In this document: positions 22,938 through 42,655 of the stretch, one piece after another | Position numbering within the stretch: the stretch's first letter is position 1 | Layout of the letters: each line of letters opens with the position of its first letter | Source: Ecdyonurus torrentis | Taxonomy: Eukaryota > Arthropoda > Insecta > Ephemeroptera > Heptageniidae | Reading direction: 5' to 3' | DNA: 64,000 nt | NCBI GenBank assembly: GCA_949318235.1 | Contig: OX439127.1 | Span: 39,841,858 to 39,905,857 of the forward strand | The notes under the pieces: model-generated | What the model saw: the letters and a program-made list of their open reading frames with translations, nothing else | Databases searched by the model: none | Told to the model about the DNA's origin: nothing | Made by a program: the position numbers and the translations under genes

Positions 22938-23302
22938 GGGTGCTTATGTAAGAGTAAAAAATGCCGGAAAAGGAAACCATGTGATCTTAAAAGTGGGAGG
23001 TGGCTCAGGCCTAGCTTGTTGTTGGCGCAAAGTTGTCTCCCACTTTTGCCATCAATTGATTTCCATTTCCGGCACTTCCTTTTTCGTTTTTTAGATGTTT
23101 ACATAAGATTCCAGTATGGGCTTAACAATGAAATCTTATGTAAACATCTAAAAACCGGAAAAGGAAGTGCCGGAAACAGAAATCACGTGACAGTAAAAGT
23201 GGGTGAAAACTTCACACCAGCAGCAAGCTATGCGCTGAGCCATTTTCGACTTTTAACATCATTATGGTTTCCTTTTCTGGCGTTTTGTACCTTTGGGCAC
23301 CC
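22938..23302. mobile_element. Foldback elements C and D forming a nested palindrome
   Basis: Two members of the same hairpin family (about 22945-23115 and 23130-23302) are arranged as inverted copies. The pair therefore forms a larger palindrome centred near 23120: 36-base arms (CTTCCTTTTTCGTTTTTTAG at 23075 and its counterpart ending GGAAAAGGAAG at 23167) flank a 21-base spacer. The outermost ends are GGGTGC and GCACCC. The 130-codon open frame crossing C and D has no protein signature and is an accident of the repeat. Confidence 0.75.
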
Positions 23303-23309
23303 ACTATGA

Positions 23310-30800
<7,491 letters not shown>

Positions 30801-31130
30801 TTAAGGGAGTAGGGGACCGACGTCGGTCATTAGACTCAAAATTTTCTCTTCAAAAAAATCTGAAATTCTGCATACTGATACTTCAGCTTGAGAAAATTTT
30901 AAGTATATAAAAATTTTGGGAGGTCACCGTGCAAATTAATTCTATATGATTTTTTGAAATTTTAAGCCCATAAGTCCCAATGTTAATTTCAATAATTTTT
31001 TTCTTTTTTTCGGGACGGTCAAACATCATGAAATTTTTATCACGGCTACCTTAGCTACACAATGACACCAAATTTAGACCCAAAACACTTCTAATTTTTG
31101 AGATATAAGGTCGGTACCCTACTCCCTTAA
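30801..31130. mobile_element. TTAA-flanked MITE with ~20-bp terminal inverted repeats
   Basis: The left end reads TTAAGGGAGTAGGGGACCGA and the right end is its reverse complement with one mismatch, GGTACCCTACTCCCTTAA. Both ends abut TTAA. About 330 bp in all, without coding capacity. TTAA target duplication together with GGG/CCC termini fits non-autonomous piggyBac-like elements; that superfamily assignment is inference. Confidence 0.75.
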
Positions 31131-31424
31131 GCGATTATTTTAATTTACTTAATTGTCCTTCGATGTATAACATTTATTACACACAGTGTGTCACAATGTA
31201 CTGTACCATCATAGCAATTTATTAAAACTGAATTTTTTAATAAGCCATAGTAGATTAATACTCAGTTTCAATATAGCATAATATAATGGTAAATATTTTA
31301 ACATTTCTTCATTATTGTCAATGGAGTTTATCGGTTTAATTCTATGGCTTCAAAAACGTAAAAGTATGTCTAGTATTTATAATTTAATTTAAATTTATCT
31401 GGAATCAGTGGAGTAGTTTTCCCA

Positions 31425-31490
31425 TAAGCATAATGTTAAATGAATGAAGTCTTATAGCTTTCCCCGCGCGCTATACCGATAAGCTCCATT
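31425..31490 (+). mobile_element. 3' fragment of the SINE found at 44253
   Basis: Blocks GCATAATGTTAAAT, AGCTTTCCCCGCG, CGCTA.ACCGATAAG and TCCATTA occur in the same order and orientation as in the 3' half of the SINE at 44253-44485. The tRNA-like head is absent, so this is a truncated copy. Confidence 0.6.
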
Positions 31491-31700
31491 ACGTCAATAT
31501 TTAATATTGATGAGTTTGAGAAAAAAAAAGTATATATTTGTCATGCAGGAAATATAAGTTATATAATAAAATTGAAAGTGTGTAGTTTATAATTGTTATC
31601 ATCACAAATATTATATCAATACTAACGTAAAAAATAATATTGTTTGATATTATTATTATATTTTGTTTTTCTATTGATCATTAATTGCAGCGTTTCGTAC

Positions 31701-31990
31701 CTTGAGTTGCCTACTTTGAAGCACGTGCGTTTTGGTTCGTGATGTGATGAGCTGAGTGAGTCCTGAAGACGAGACAGCAGCGACAAACAGGTCACAAGTC
31801 AGTCACTTGGCTGTGGCTTGCTTGTGAGCACGCCACCAGGTCACTGAGTAAGGAGTAAACTCACACGTCTCTCGCACCAGCCCTATACGTAAGCTGCGAG
31901 CTTGACCATCTCCGGGGGGTCGACAAGGCCGCGAGAATAGGCGCGCGCCGCACCGCTGTAACCACATACGTGGTGGTGGTGCTCACACTT
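31701..31990 (-). promoter_or_regulatory. Candidate distal 5' UTR exon and promoter, possibly of gene 2
   Basis: This is the most GC-rich stretch of the window (GGCGCGCGCC, GACAAGGCCGCGAG, CACGTGCG). On the - strand it ends at a strong donor, CTCAAG then GTACGA, at 31701. No long frame is open, as expected for a 5' UTR. Gene 2 begins at a splice acceptor and needs an upstream noncoding exon; joining the two would imply an intron of about 11.2 kb. On the + strand an acceptor (AATTGCAG at 31690) and a donor (GTAAGC near 31889) also exist, so the strand is not certain. Confidence 0.35.
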
Positions 31991-33289
31991 TGTCTATACT
32001 AAGTCATAATTACTCATTGGCAGTTGCATCCTTTCATTATATTTATCATATTCCGCATTCTTATTTTTTTCTCCCTTCATATTATCTTCAACGTTTAGTT
32101 TCACGTTTATCTTTAGTTTCAAAAATCTAATTTAAGTCACTGAAAACATCCTAAAGTTAATTTGACAACCTATTATAATGTGACCGTTCATATTATTTGA
32201 CATTGTTCTGTTGTTTTTATTATGTTTTTAATGTGGCTTCTTTATTATTACTGGTAAAAAAAAATGTAACAACTGTTGTAAAAAAAAAAAAAAAAAAAAA
32301 AGTATCGCACAATTAATTAAATGAATTATTTCAAGCGAATACGAATAGTTTTATCAGTCAATCAATGACTGACAAACTGCCAGTAAGTTCCTTGCGTGAA
32401 ATCACCAAACCATTATTTTATATAGAATATGATCAGATTTAGGTTTTTGGAGCACTCCCAACCCATGAAATATGATCTGATTTTTTATTTTTAATTCCTA
32501 CAGGGAAGTAAATTTAAGTCTATTTTATTTTACTTATAATTCTGTTCAAGTAAAATAATACTAATCTGAGTCATATTAAGTTTTCATCTGCATTTTAAAT
32601 CATAAAGTATATTACTCTTTGAAAAAAACAAAAACATTATGTATTATACAATACAGTATTATGCTAACAGTTTTTTTTGTTGCATTTATTGTTGCATTCA
32701 CGATTGAGTGCAAGGTAAACGTGCTTGAATGCACGTGTGTGCATTTTTCATAGTTTCTTACCCTTAAATGAAGGTAAATAATAATATAAATTATTTGAAG
32801 GATTTTTCATCTTCAACAGGGTCTATGGCCTCAACCTTCATACGATGTGATATAATTGGTAGATAAATATAAATATTATTAAAGTAATATAATAACTTAG
32901 ATTAAAGAAGGTTTAACGTATAAGTATATAATGGTAAGTATATGTTTACAAAAGAGTTGTGCATGAAAGCTCCTAATTTGGGAGAGAATGAATCACTGAC
33001 CTGATTGGAAAATTCTATTATTGTTATTTTCTTCTTTTTATAGTTCAACTGCATTATTTTTCCTTAGCTACAATGAAATTAATAAAACAGATGTTGATAC
33101 TAAATTGTATACGTTCTTGGCCAGAATATTCCGAAACAACAGTTCACAATTAATAAGCAATATCATCACACATATATGTTTCCATAGTACACTGAAAATT
33201 AAGCAAATCAAGAACAAAGGCAACGTATATAATATGTATACAATTTCAGGCACAATTAACTAGATCATTTTTTAAAATATTACTATAAT

Positions 33290-33640
33290 ACATTAGATAG
33301 ATAGATAATAATTTTTACATTACATTCTAGGATAACTACAATTACGATAAGGATAATGTATAATGAGATAACTATATTCCATCTGTATTTTACATTTAAA
33401 TGCATTCATTAATGAATTAACACACAAAGTTCCCGGTAATTTATTCCATAAATTGTAACAAATCGCACTAAGTGAGTTACATGGAACATCTCTTAAAAAT
33501 AATCAAAAGGAATTTGTGAATACATCATTGCATTTTCTAGTGTTACGAGCATTCACTGCACTCATTACCGTGATTCCAAGATAGTGCAGAACATATCCGT
33601 CTAATAATTTGTATGTAAACGTTTCTCTATTCAATTTTTA
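33290..33640 (-). pseudogene. Decayed LINE ORF2 C-terminus
   Basis: Translation on the - strand gives, with one internal stop, N-A-R-N-T-R followed by LFLRDVPCNSLSAICYNLW and NKLPGTL...SLMNAFK. The pattern TRN...W-N-x-L-P...S-L-x-x-F-K is the usual end of reverse-transcriptase ORFs in non-LTR retrotransposons. It lies downstream, in the same orientation, of the reverse transcriptase remnant at 34805-35860 and is probably part of the same insertion. Confidence 0.6.
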
Positions 33641-34739
33641 GGATAGAACTTTTTAGTCATTAGATCTTTTTTTTAATTAAAAACGTACCTCGTAGCACTA
33701 ATTTAACTACTGGCAATCGATTTGATCCCGCTACATTAAGGTTACAAGATGAACAATATCACTATAATTAAGTAGTGGTACAATTATAAACGGTTTTAAA
33801 AAGGTACAATCTTGTTGTTTCTGGAGTATGTGGTTTGTGGTTTGAATTTTTAAAAAAGTGAAGCAAATTACCATAGTACACTTTTTGAGCGTTTTAAAAC
33901 ATTCAAAATTATCAACAAAAAAAAAAAAAAAAAAAAGCAGCTCTAAGCTATTTAAAAATCTACTCTATTGATCCTGATCCTTAATTATAACTTTAGGTAT
34001 GCTTTCATATTTAATGTTTTCCGTACTTATAATTCTCACTTTATTATTACTATTAAGAAGTAACCTACAGAGTTCAAACCACGCTGCTACATTGTTAATA
34101 TCGTGATTTACTTAAATATTTAGTATTTACTACTAAATTTACTACTAATAAATTATAACTAATAAACGTTCGTGAATTTTTTTTTTTTTTTTTTTTTGTA
34201 ATGTATGGTATACTTTTGTTCTCCGCCAGAAAGTCAAGGATTTATATTTAGCGCAAAATAAACTCAAAATAATACCTAATTAACAAATTGAAAACCTCCT
34301 TAAAAATTATTAATTATAATAATTTAAATATGGGAGGAAAAGATTTTAAGAATCATTTATTTATAAGTTATGCGTAACCTATGCTAAGTGGTGTTAATTT
34401 AATGACTTACAAAATTTATTCATTATACGTTTAGTATTAATTTGTAAGCGTAATGGAATAAGTAAACACGGACACTATATAGTCCGGGTCTTTACAGTTG
34501 AGTGCATAATAATTGAGAAGATATGAAAGAAAATGTATAATCATCATTATTCGTTAATTTACCTTATGTTATTGTTATATAATGGTGCTTTTTATCATAC
34601 TTCGTAAATTCAATATATAAATTTTACTTTGTTCTATAATTTTATCTAGGTCTTAATATTTTAATGATCTTAAATGGAATTAGCACACAAATATTGTTAC
34701 ATCTAAATGTTTTAAACTATACTAGGAATGTTAAGAGGG

Positions 34740-34796
34740 TCCAGACGTGCAGCTCTGCAAACTGCTTATGTCTCTCTTGTTCACCCTGTCCTATCC
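34740..34796 (+). pseudogene. Short LINE reverse-transcriptase fragment in opposite orientation
   Basis: The + strand reads SRRAALQTAYVSLVHPVLS, closely resembling the segment L-x-T-A-Y-x-S-L-V-x-P-x-L downstream of the catalytic motifs in many LINE reverse transcriptases. It interrupts a LINE remnant running on the - strand. A perfect 14-bp tandem duplication (ATCAGACTACAACC, 34807-34820 and 34821-34834) lies next to it, marking a rearranged junction. Confidence 0.45.
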
Positions 34797-34804
34797 AAAG
34801 ACGT

Positions 34805-35860
34805 ATATCAGACTACAACCATCAGACTACAACCGTATGATAATAAACCATATAGTATACGAGAATGCACAAAAGAAAATTAAAGTTGTCTCATCGTTTG
34901 TTCATTCACATATGGTTTTACAGTCCTTAGTTTAAAAATTGCAGATCTTAATTTATTTAACAACTGAATAATATGCAAATCCCAATCAAATTCTTGATTA
35001 ATAATAGCTCCTAGATAATTTTATTTATCAACTTGTTCTACAAACTCACATTTACAATTTAAATTAAAAGTATGTAAACAATCATTACTATGAGCTATTA
35101 ATTCAATGTTTTTTACATTAAAAATATATTTATTAAAAATATGCATAACTTTTGTGTTTTTCCTATTAATTATAATTTTTTTATCATTTAACATTCCAAA
35201 ACTGAATCAAAATCTTTTTGTAACATTTTATTTGCTACTTCAAAATTACTTTGAGACGCTATCATAAGTAGATCATCAGCAAACAATTTTCCTTTGCAAT
35301 ATTTTAGTAAATTAAATATTTTATTTACATAAATTAAAAAAAAAATTGGCACTTAACACCCCTCCTTGTATTATTCCTCACTTTATAATTTTAATTTCAC
35401 TTAAAATATTTTTAATTTTGACAGCAACTTTTCTATTTTTTATAATATTGGCAAATAACACAGGTCCTCTAATTCCAATTTCTTCTAAATCTTCTAACAA
35501 CAAGTCAGGGTCTATAGTGTCAAATGCTTTAGAATAATCAACAAATAAACAAAGAACATGATGACCTTTCTCTAATTCCTCATTTGTAATATTTAAAACA
35601 TCATATAGACATTTTGCAGTACTTTTTTTTTTTTTTTTTGGTATGCGTATTGATTTTCGTTAATAATATTAAATTCATATAAATAATCAGACAATAATAG
35701 TTCATTATGTTTTTGTATACATTTATCAACAAAATCAGATATGGCAACCGGTCTAAAATTATTATATTGTTTATGATCCCCCCCCCTTTATAAATTGGCC
35801 TTATCAATGATAATTTTAGATTATCAGGATATACTGAACTTTTTATGCATATATATATAA
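34805..35860 (-). pseudogene. Decayed non-LTR retrotransposon reverse transcriptase
   Basis: On the - strand, in several frames with stops and shifts, the reverse-transcriptase blocks appear in order: PDNLKLSLIRPIYKGG (about 35842-35779), NFRPVAIS, ENQYAYQ, then STAKCLYDVLN, motif A VDYSKAFDTI (about 35542-35512), motif B GIIQGGVLS (about 35380-35348), motif C FADDLL (about 35284-35268), NYLGAIIN..W..H and FSFVHSRILYGLLSYG. A T-run on the + strand (35624-35639) splits the frame between QYAYQ and STAKC. The order and motifs identify a LINE of the Jockey/CR1-like type; the exact clade is not determined. It is clearly inactive. Confidence 0.8.
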
Positions 35861-36236
35861 TACATAATATATAATACAGGCCTAAGCACCTCAATCCGCA
35901 GTAATCCACGTTCCATTTAATTGTAACGTTACTTAATCGACCTTGATCATAGATATCAAAAATAGAAATTAAGTAAATCACAAAATATCATGGAATATGT
36001 TTTAACGTATGCATTTTATAAATAACATTCAAAGATACAAATTCACATATTTTATCCAAGAGTAAAAAATGGATAGTATGTACAAAAATACTACTATTAC
36101 TACTACTACAAAATATTACTCTTATTGCAAGTAATTTTGATATCATATCTATATAATTATTATTATTTTAACCTCACCCTGCCTCAAGTAAGAGCCCATA
36201 CAGTATTATAGTGGTGTAAGTATGTAGTAAAAAAGT

Positions 36237-37008
36237 GAATGAATGAATGAATGAACGAACGAACGAACGAACGAACGAACGAACGAACGAACGAACGAAC
36301 GAACGAACGAACGAACGAACGAACGAACGAACGAACGAACGAACGAACGAACGAACGAACGAACGAACGAACGAACGAACGAACGAACGAACGAACGAAC
36401 GAACGAACGAACGAACGAACGAACGAACGAACGAACGAACGAACGAACGAACGAACGAACGAACGAACGAACGAACGAACGAACGAACGAACGAACGAAC
36501 GAACGAACGAACGAACGAACGAACGAACGAACGAACGAACGAACGAACGAACGAACGAACGAACGAACGAACGAACGAACGAACGAACGAACGAACGAAC
36601 GAACGAACGAACGAACGAACGAACGAACGAACGAACGAACGAACGAACGAACGAACGAACGAACGAACGAACGAACGAACGAACGAACGAACGAACGAAC
36701 GAACGAACGAACGAACGAACGAACGAACGAACGAACGAACGAACGAACGAACGAACGAACGAACGAACGAACGAACGAACGAACGAACGAACGAACGAAC
36801 GAACGAACGAACGAACGAACGAACGAACGAACGAACGAACGAACGAACGAACGAACGAACGAACGAACGAACGAACGAACGAACGAACGAACGAACGAAC
36901 GAACGAACGAACGAACGAACGAACGAACGAACGAACGAACGAACGAACGAACGAACGAACGAACGAACGAACGAACGAACGAACGAACGAACGAACGAAC
37001 GAACGAAT
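36237..37008. repeat. Perfect (GAAC)188 tetranucleotide array edged by GAAT
   Basis: Units of GAAC run without a single interruption from 36253 to 37004 (752 bases, 188 units), with GAAT units on the left (36237-36252) and one on the right (37005-37008). Each junction between units is a CpG, making this by far the densest CpG tract in the window. Open frames on both strands (Asn-Glu-Arg-Thr and Ser-Phe-Val-Arg repeats) are artefacts. Confidence 0.98.
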
Positions 37009-38800
37009 GTTATGTAATGAGAAAACCCCAAATTGATTTTCCGCCTAAAATGTGCTATGCCATTTTTTTATTTACGTAAAAAATATATCGATACAATTTT
37101 TTTAATTTCCTGCATTTTTTTTTTTTTTTTTTTTTTTATTTATTTATTTATTTTTATACAGGAGAGTAATCTACTCGTATTAAATTTTTTATTGTTTCAC
37201 CACATCTCAAAGTAACTTTGTAAGATTAGTCAGTAAAACTCACCTTAGATAAGGGAAAAAAAGGCATTTTTTTTTTTTTAATTGTATGCTTTTGAAGTGT
37301 TTAAAAGCTTGTGATAAAGCATTATATTATACTAGTATAAAATAAGTAATTAAATATAAATTTAGTACAGTAGCCAACAAAAATAACAAAGGCCAAAAAC
37401 TGCTAGTTCAGTCAACAGACATACCATATACATAATATACACATATACATATTATGTATTAATATTGTAATAATTTTACTATATTTTTTTATATATATTT
37501 TATGCATAATAAAATAAAATAGGTTGACAAATCATGTGAAGACACACACACACACACACTCACTCACACACTTTATATAATGAGTGTGAACTGTGAACAC
37601 TGTAAAAATAATAATAATACTACATACATTAATCAAAATAGGTATATATTTAATTTTAAACTGACAAAAGCCTGATCGTATTGAGACCACCCGACTCTAA
37701 TTTTTTACTTCTATAATTTGATATTAATATTGCTTATCATTATACTGTATTTACGTACCTAACATTGGTAATATCTTCTATAGTGGTCATTTACTATACA
37801 AATATTTTACAACTGAAAAGTCCATACATACCAAAATTTGAACTATAACATGAAAAGTTAACTTCATAATTACAATTAATGTTTTAATTTCAAAATAATT
37901 GAAGAAATAAAATTTTAATGATAATACCTGGGAGCAGATAGTTTTCACGTTGTTTAAACTTTTTCTATTTTTTTTAACATACTTATGTAAATAATACTTC
38001 TTGAAATAATATTAATGAGCAATTAAAAATGTGTAATAATTGTTTTTAACTTTTCTCATAAAGAATTCATAATTCATGTGTGAATCGTACAAAACTTAAA
38101 GAGAGAGAAGATGATAACAAAATTCAAAATGTATTTTATTTATGTAAAAATAGAATTGCTAACTGTGATAATACCCACGTATTATTTGATAATATGTTTT
38201 GTATGCTACAGGCTTATTGTATGTAACGTTTTTCAAATGTATCCCTTCTTGTAAATATATAGCATGCAGTGTGTGAGAATATCATAAATTGTTTGGTTTG
38301 ATGTGAAAAGTACAGGTGTCTGTTTGAAAACTATAAGGTATTTCTATAGATAGGTAATCCAAAGAGAATATCGTTATTCAATTTTCTGTTGCCTTTCAAT
38401 TTATTTTATCCTGGAAGTTATATTTTGTTGCCCATTTGATCAATGTAATTTTGACCCGCAATACACGTCTCCAGCTGACCAGTACTTTTCAGCGGGAATC
38501 CTCTCTGGATTACATGAGTTATCTACTTACATTAGAAAACTATAGAACAGAAGCAATCACGGTTCAACAAATTCAAATAAATTACAATTTCAAGAAATAT
38601 ATACGATAAATTATCATAACATACAAAAATATATTGTAGTAAATTATTTTATTGTTAATCAATATTAAAATCAATATTACTATTATTAGAATAAAAAAGT
38701 TATACATTTTCAACCACAATCACGCTTTCATCAGTTTTAAATAAGGGCATATTATTATCACTGAATTTGAATTATTGTTACATCTACTAAAATTATAAAT

Positions 38801-39000
38801 NNNNNNNNNNNNNNNNNNNNNNNNNNNNNNNNNNNNNNNNNNNNNNNNNNNNNNNNNNNNNNNNNNNNNNNNNNNNNNNNNNNNNNNNNNNNNNNNNNNN
38901 NNNNNNNNNNNNNNNNNNNNNNNNNNNNNNNNNNNNNNNNNNNNNNNNNNNNNNNNNNNNNNNNNNNNNNNNNNNNNNNNNNNNNNNNNNNNNNNNNNNN
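38801..39000. other. Assembly gap (200 N)
   Basis: Exactly 200 N, a conventional filler length rather than a measured size. Any frame read across it is meaningless. The sequence resumes with GATC. Confidence 0.99.
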
Positions 39001-39496
39001 GATCATTATCGCCCGACGCTTCAAGTATTTATATTTAAATACTTTTTTTCTTTTTCTCATAAATCAATCCATAAAAATAACTAATAAACCATGTAAATTA
39101 TACGCTGAACAAAGCAAAAAAAATAATAATAATAATAAAAAAAATAGGTTTATTGTTATGCAACATGACAAGAGATTGAAGAGGAATTTCAAGAAAGTAG
39201 AAATAATATATTTAAAATGCGTTGATCATCGTTATTATTTTTAAATAAAATATAAATGTAAAACCTATCTATTTAACTTTCAAGGTTAAATTGAAAGTAT
39301 TATTGTATGAATGTATGTATCTGAAATGGTGGATGAAATAATTGGCGTTACTTATAATAGGAAGTAATAATAATATACCTGAGGGCACTTTGATACACAC
39401 ACAATCTAAATTTATGTTTCTTGATATTAGTTATTATATTTGCATTACTTGCAAAAAAAATTGTTCAATTACATTTTTTAAGTATACTTCTTAACG

Positions 39497-40311
<815 letters not shown>

Positions 40312-40377
40312 GTACAACAATCACAATGGTAACATATAATTGATATTAATGCATATTGTTAAATGCCATGGAAAATG

Positions 40378-40379
<2 letters not shown>

Positions 40380-40409
<30 letters not shown>
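40380..40409. repeat. A homopolymer
   Basis: An unbroken run of about 30 A on the + strand, just downstream of the GAAA array. It is possibly a retroposon tail, but no body is recognisable upstream because the simple repeat lies there. Confidence 0.85.
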
Positions 40410-40411
<2 letters not shown>

Positions 40412-40802
40412 GACAGTTAAAAATAATAATAATATATCAATAATAAATAACAGGGAAAATTAACATTGCTAGAGTTCAATTGTAATATAAAAACTATCAA
40501 CTGCTCAAAATACATTAAATATAAGGCAGAATATTTAAGTAGCAGTGAATGAGAATAATAAGAATCTAATAATTGATATTTTTTTAAACAAAAAGCCATG
40601 TTGAGCTTTGTAATATAATGTAAATAATATGATTGATACAGTATTATTTAGTAGAAGGAAGAGAGAGAAGTGTAAACAATAATAATGAAATCGGTAGAAA
40701 TATAACACTACCAGCGAAGCTGTCTTACGGCCCTGAGATATATTCCTATACACATATATTCAACTCAAAAACCTCAGTCGATTTAAATCGGGCATGCTTA
40801 GA

Positions 40803-40851
40803 GTATCGCCCATTGTCACATTTGAGGAGAAGGGGGGCGGCTGGGCGATAC
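40803..40851. other. Short stable hairpin in a GC-richer patch
   Basis: A perfect 10-bp inverted repeat, GTATCGCCCA (40803-40812) and TGGGCGATAC (40842-40851), encloses a 29-base purine-rich loop with a G-run. The surrounding 40700-40880 is more GC-rich than its neighbours and carries a donor-like ACAGGTAAC at 40868. There is no match to any RNA family I know. Function is unknown. Confidence 0.35.
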
Positions 40852-42534
40852 CGTAAAAGGTCGAACTACAGGTAACTCAGGTTTTTTGAATATAAATATC
40901 ATCATGAAATATAAATACCTTACAATTCCATCCAAAGTTTTGAATTGGTTTATCACTTCATGTAAATTTTTTGAAATATTACTACCTGAACAATAGCTTG
41001 TAAAGCAAAACAATAATAATTTAAAATTAATAAAAACTAATTAACAGTTATAATATAAAAATACAGTACATAAAGATTAATGATTCCTCCCCCCCCCCCT
41101 CCCCTCTTTCTTTTTCATAGCGAGATATAATCAGACGTAGGAAAAATACACATTAAATTATTATTAGCAGTAAATTTGTTTACTTATTCATCTGTTTTAA
41201 ATTGAAATAAGGGCAATACATTGATTTACCTTTTTTCCTACATACAATACTTTTGACTTTTTCATTTTACAGCATGCAATATTTTGCAATACTATTATTT
41301 TCTATAATGGTTAGAATTGGTTCTATATATAATTTTTTGTTCCATCCATTCAAGTTATCTTTGTTTAATAGCTAATTTATTGTCATTTATTTCAATAATA
41401 ATTAAATAATTCAGAAATAGCATTGGTGTTTACGCTATTACTTTTCATATTATGACAACGATAAAAAACAACTTATCTTTCATAATTGTAAAATTACATT
41501 AAATTTAAAATATCATGAGCTCATAATTTAATAGCTTTATTAATGCCTTCAAAATTACTATGATAAAAAAATTAAAAGAACATTAAAAAGTCCTTCTGGA
41601 AAAATACTTAATAGATATTATGTTAATGAAAAAGATGTATAATGAAAAATCTGCATTTATTTGTATAAAAAATAATAACATCACTCATAGCCCTTAAAAA
41701 CATAACAGCTAAAATTTACCTACTGTAAATAATATATGTAAATAATGACAAATTTTTTTTTAATTAATTCAAAAAAATACTACAATATTGGATCTTATTT
41801 CGACAATAATAGTAGAATTAACGAAATCGATGTTTTAATGTACTACACTAGTGATGTTAAACTGAATTTCGATTGAACTGTCATTAATACAAGTGCTTGT
41901 GTTTTCATTGCTTCTCTGTATTTGTTTTGTTGAATTGAAAGTTACGTATTTATTTGTATAACCTATTATTGTGTGTGTGTATACGTATAATATATTGACA
42001 GACAAGAACAACGCTTGTTGTGACGTATAATGGTGCTATGAACTGCCTGGACCAATAAAATTATTAATATTCTATTTCTATATTACAATATTTGTGAAAT
42101 GATTATAACTCAAAATTATTTTGACAAATCAAATTTGCTATTTACATAAAGGATGTTATTATTAAAGACTAGTAAAATAAAACTTAAGTATTTCAAAAAT
42201 TACAAAGTTAAAGAGAAATTTTATAGTTTGCTGGCTTTTTTTAGTGTAATTTGACTAAAAAAAGAATTTTTATTGACATATAGGAACAAAAATGTATTTA
42301 GTTAGATATAGAGTTTGCTTCAACTGAAAGCTCCATCTGATTGCATTGAATGGCCATAAGGCATAAGCCAATAGAAATTAATTTTTTAGTAAAATAGCTG
42401 TACGTTTGTTACAGTACATACTAACATACTACATACTAACATAATACATAATATACACATAATATTTACTAGTATACTAGTATGTGTGTCTGTATGGTTG
42501 TATTACATGGTTGTGTTGTGATAATACATTTTAC

Positions 42535-42655
42535 CATGCAAAAAATCGCGCTAAATTAGCGATGTTTCTTATGAGAAAAACATGCGCTGAATTTAAATGG
42601 TAAAATATTTTATCCCAATCGTGTGTACATTATACAAGTATACAGTATTATAATG
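42535..42655 (+). repeat. Dispersed repeat family, copy 2
   Basis: Contains TTCTTATGAGAAAAACATGC, GCTGAATTTAAATGG, TAAAATATTTTAT and CAATCGTGTGTACA in order. The same series appears on the - strand at 18190-18290 and 43908-44020. No coding content. Confidence 0.65.

Noticed and set aside
22610..23302. CRISPR-like array of repeats
   Set aside because: The repeats are long inverted hairpins, not regularly spaced direct repeats with unique spacers, and the genome is eukaryotic.
22917..23309. 130-codon frame in the hairpin cluster
   Set aside because: It is the reading of two inverted copies of a foldback element, with no recognisable domain.
33021..33263. 80-codon + frame next to the LINE tail
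   Set aside because: No motif, AT-rich composition, and partly overlaps an opposite-strand frame of the same kind; likely chance.
36174..37036. Open frames of 256-285 codons across the GAAC array on both strands
   Set aside because: They are a four-base repeat without stops in any frame; the Asn-Glu-Arg-Thr and Ser-Phe-Val-Arg repeats are not proteins.
38758..39060. 100-codon frame across the N run
   Set aside because: Most of it is unknown bases; not a real ORF.
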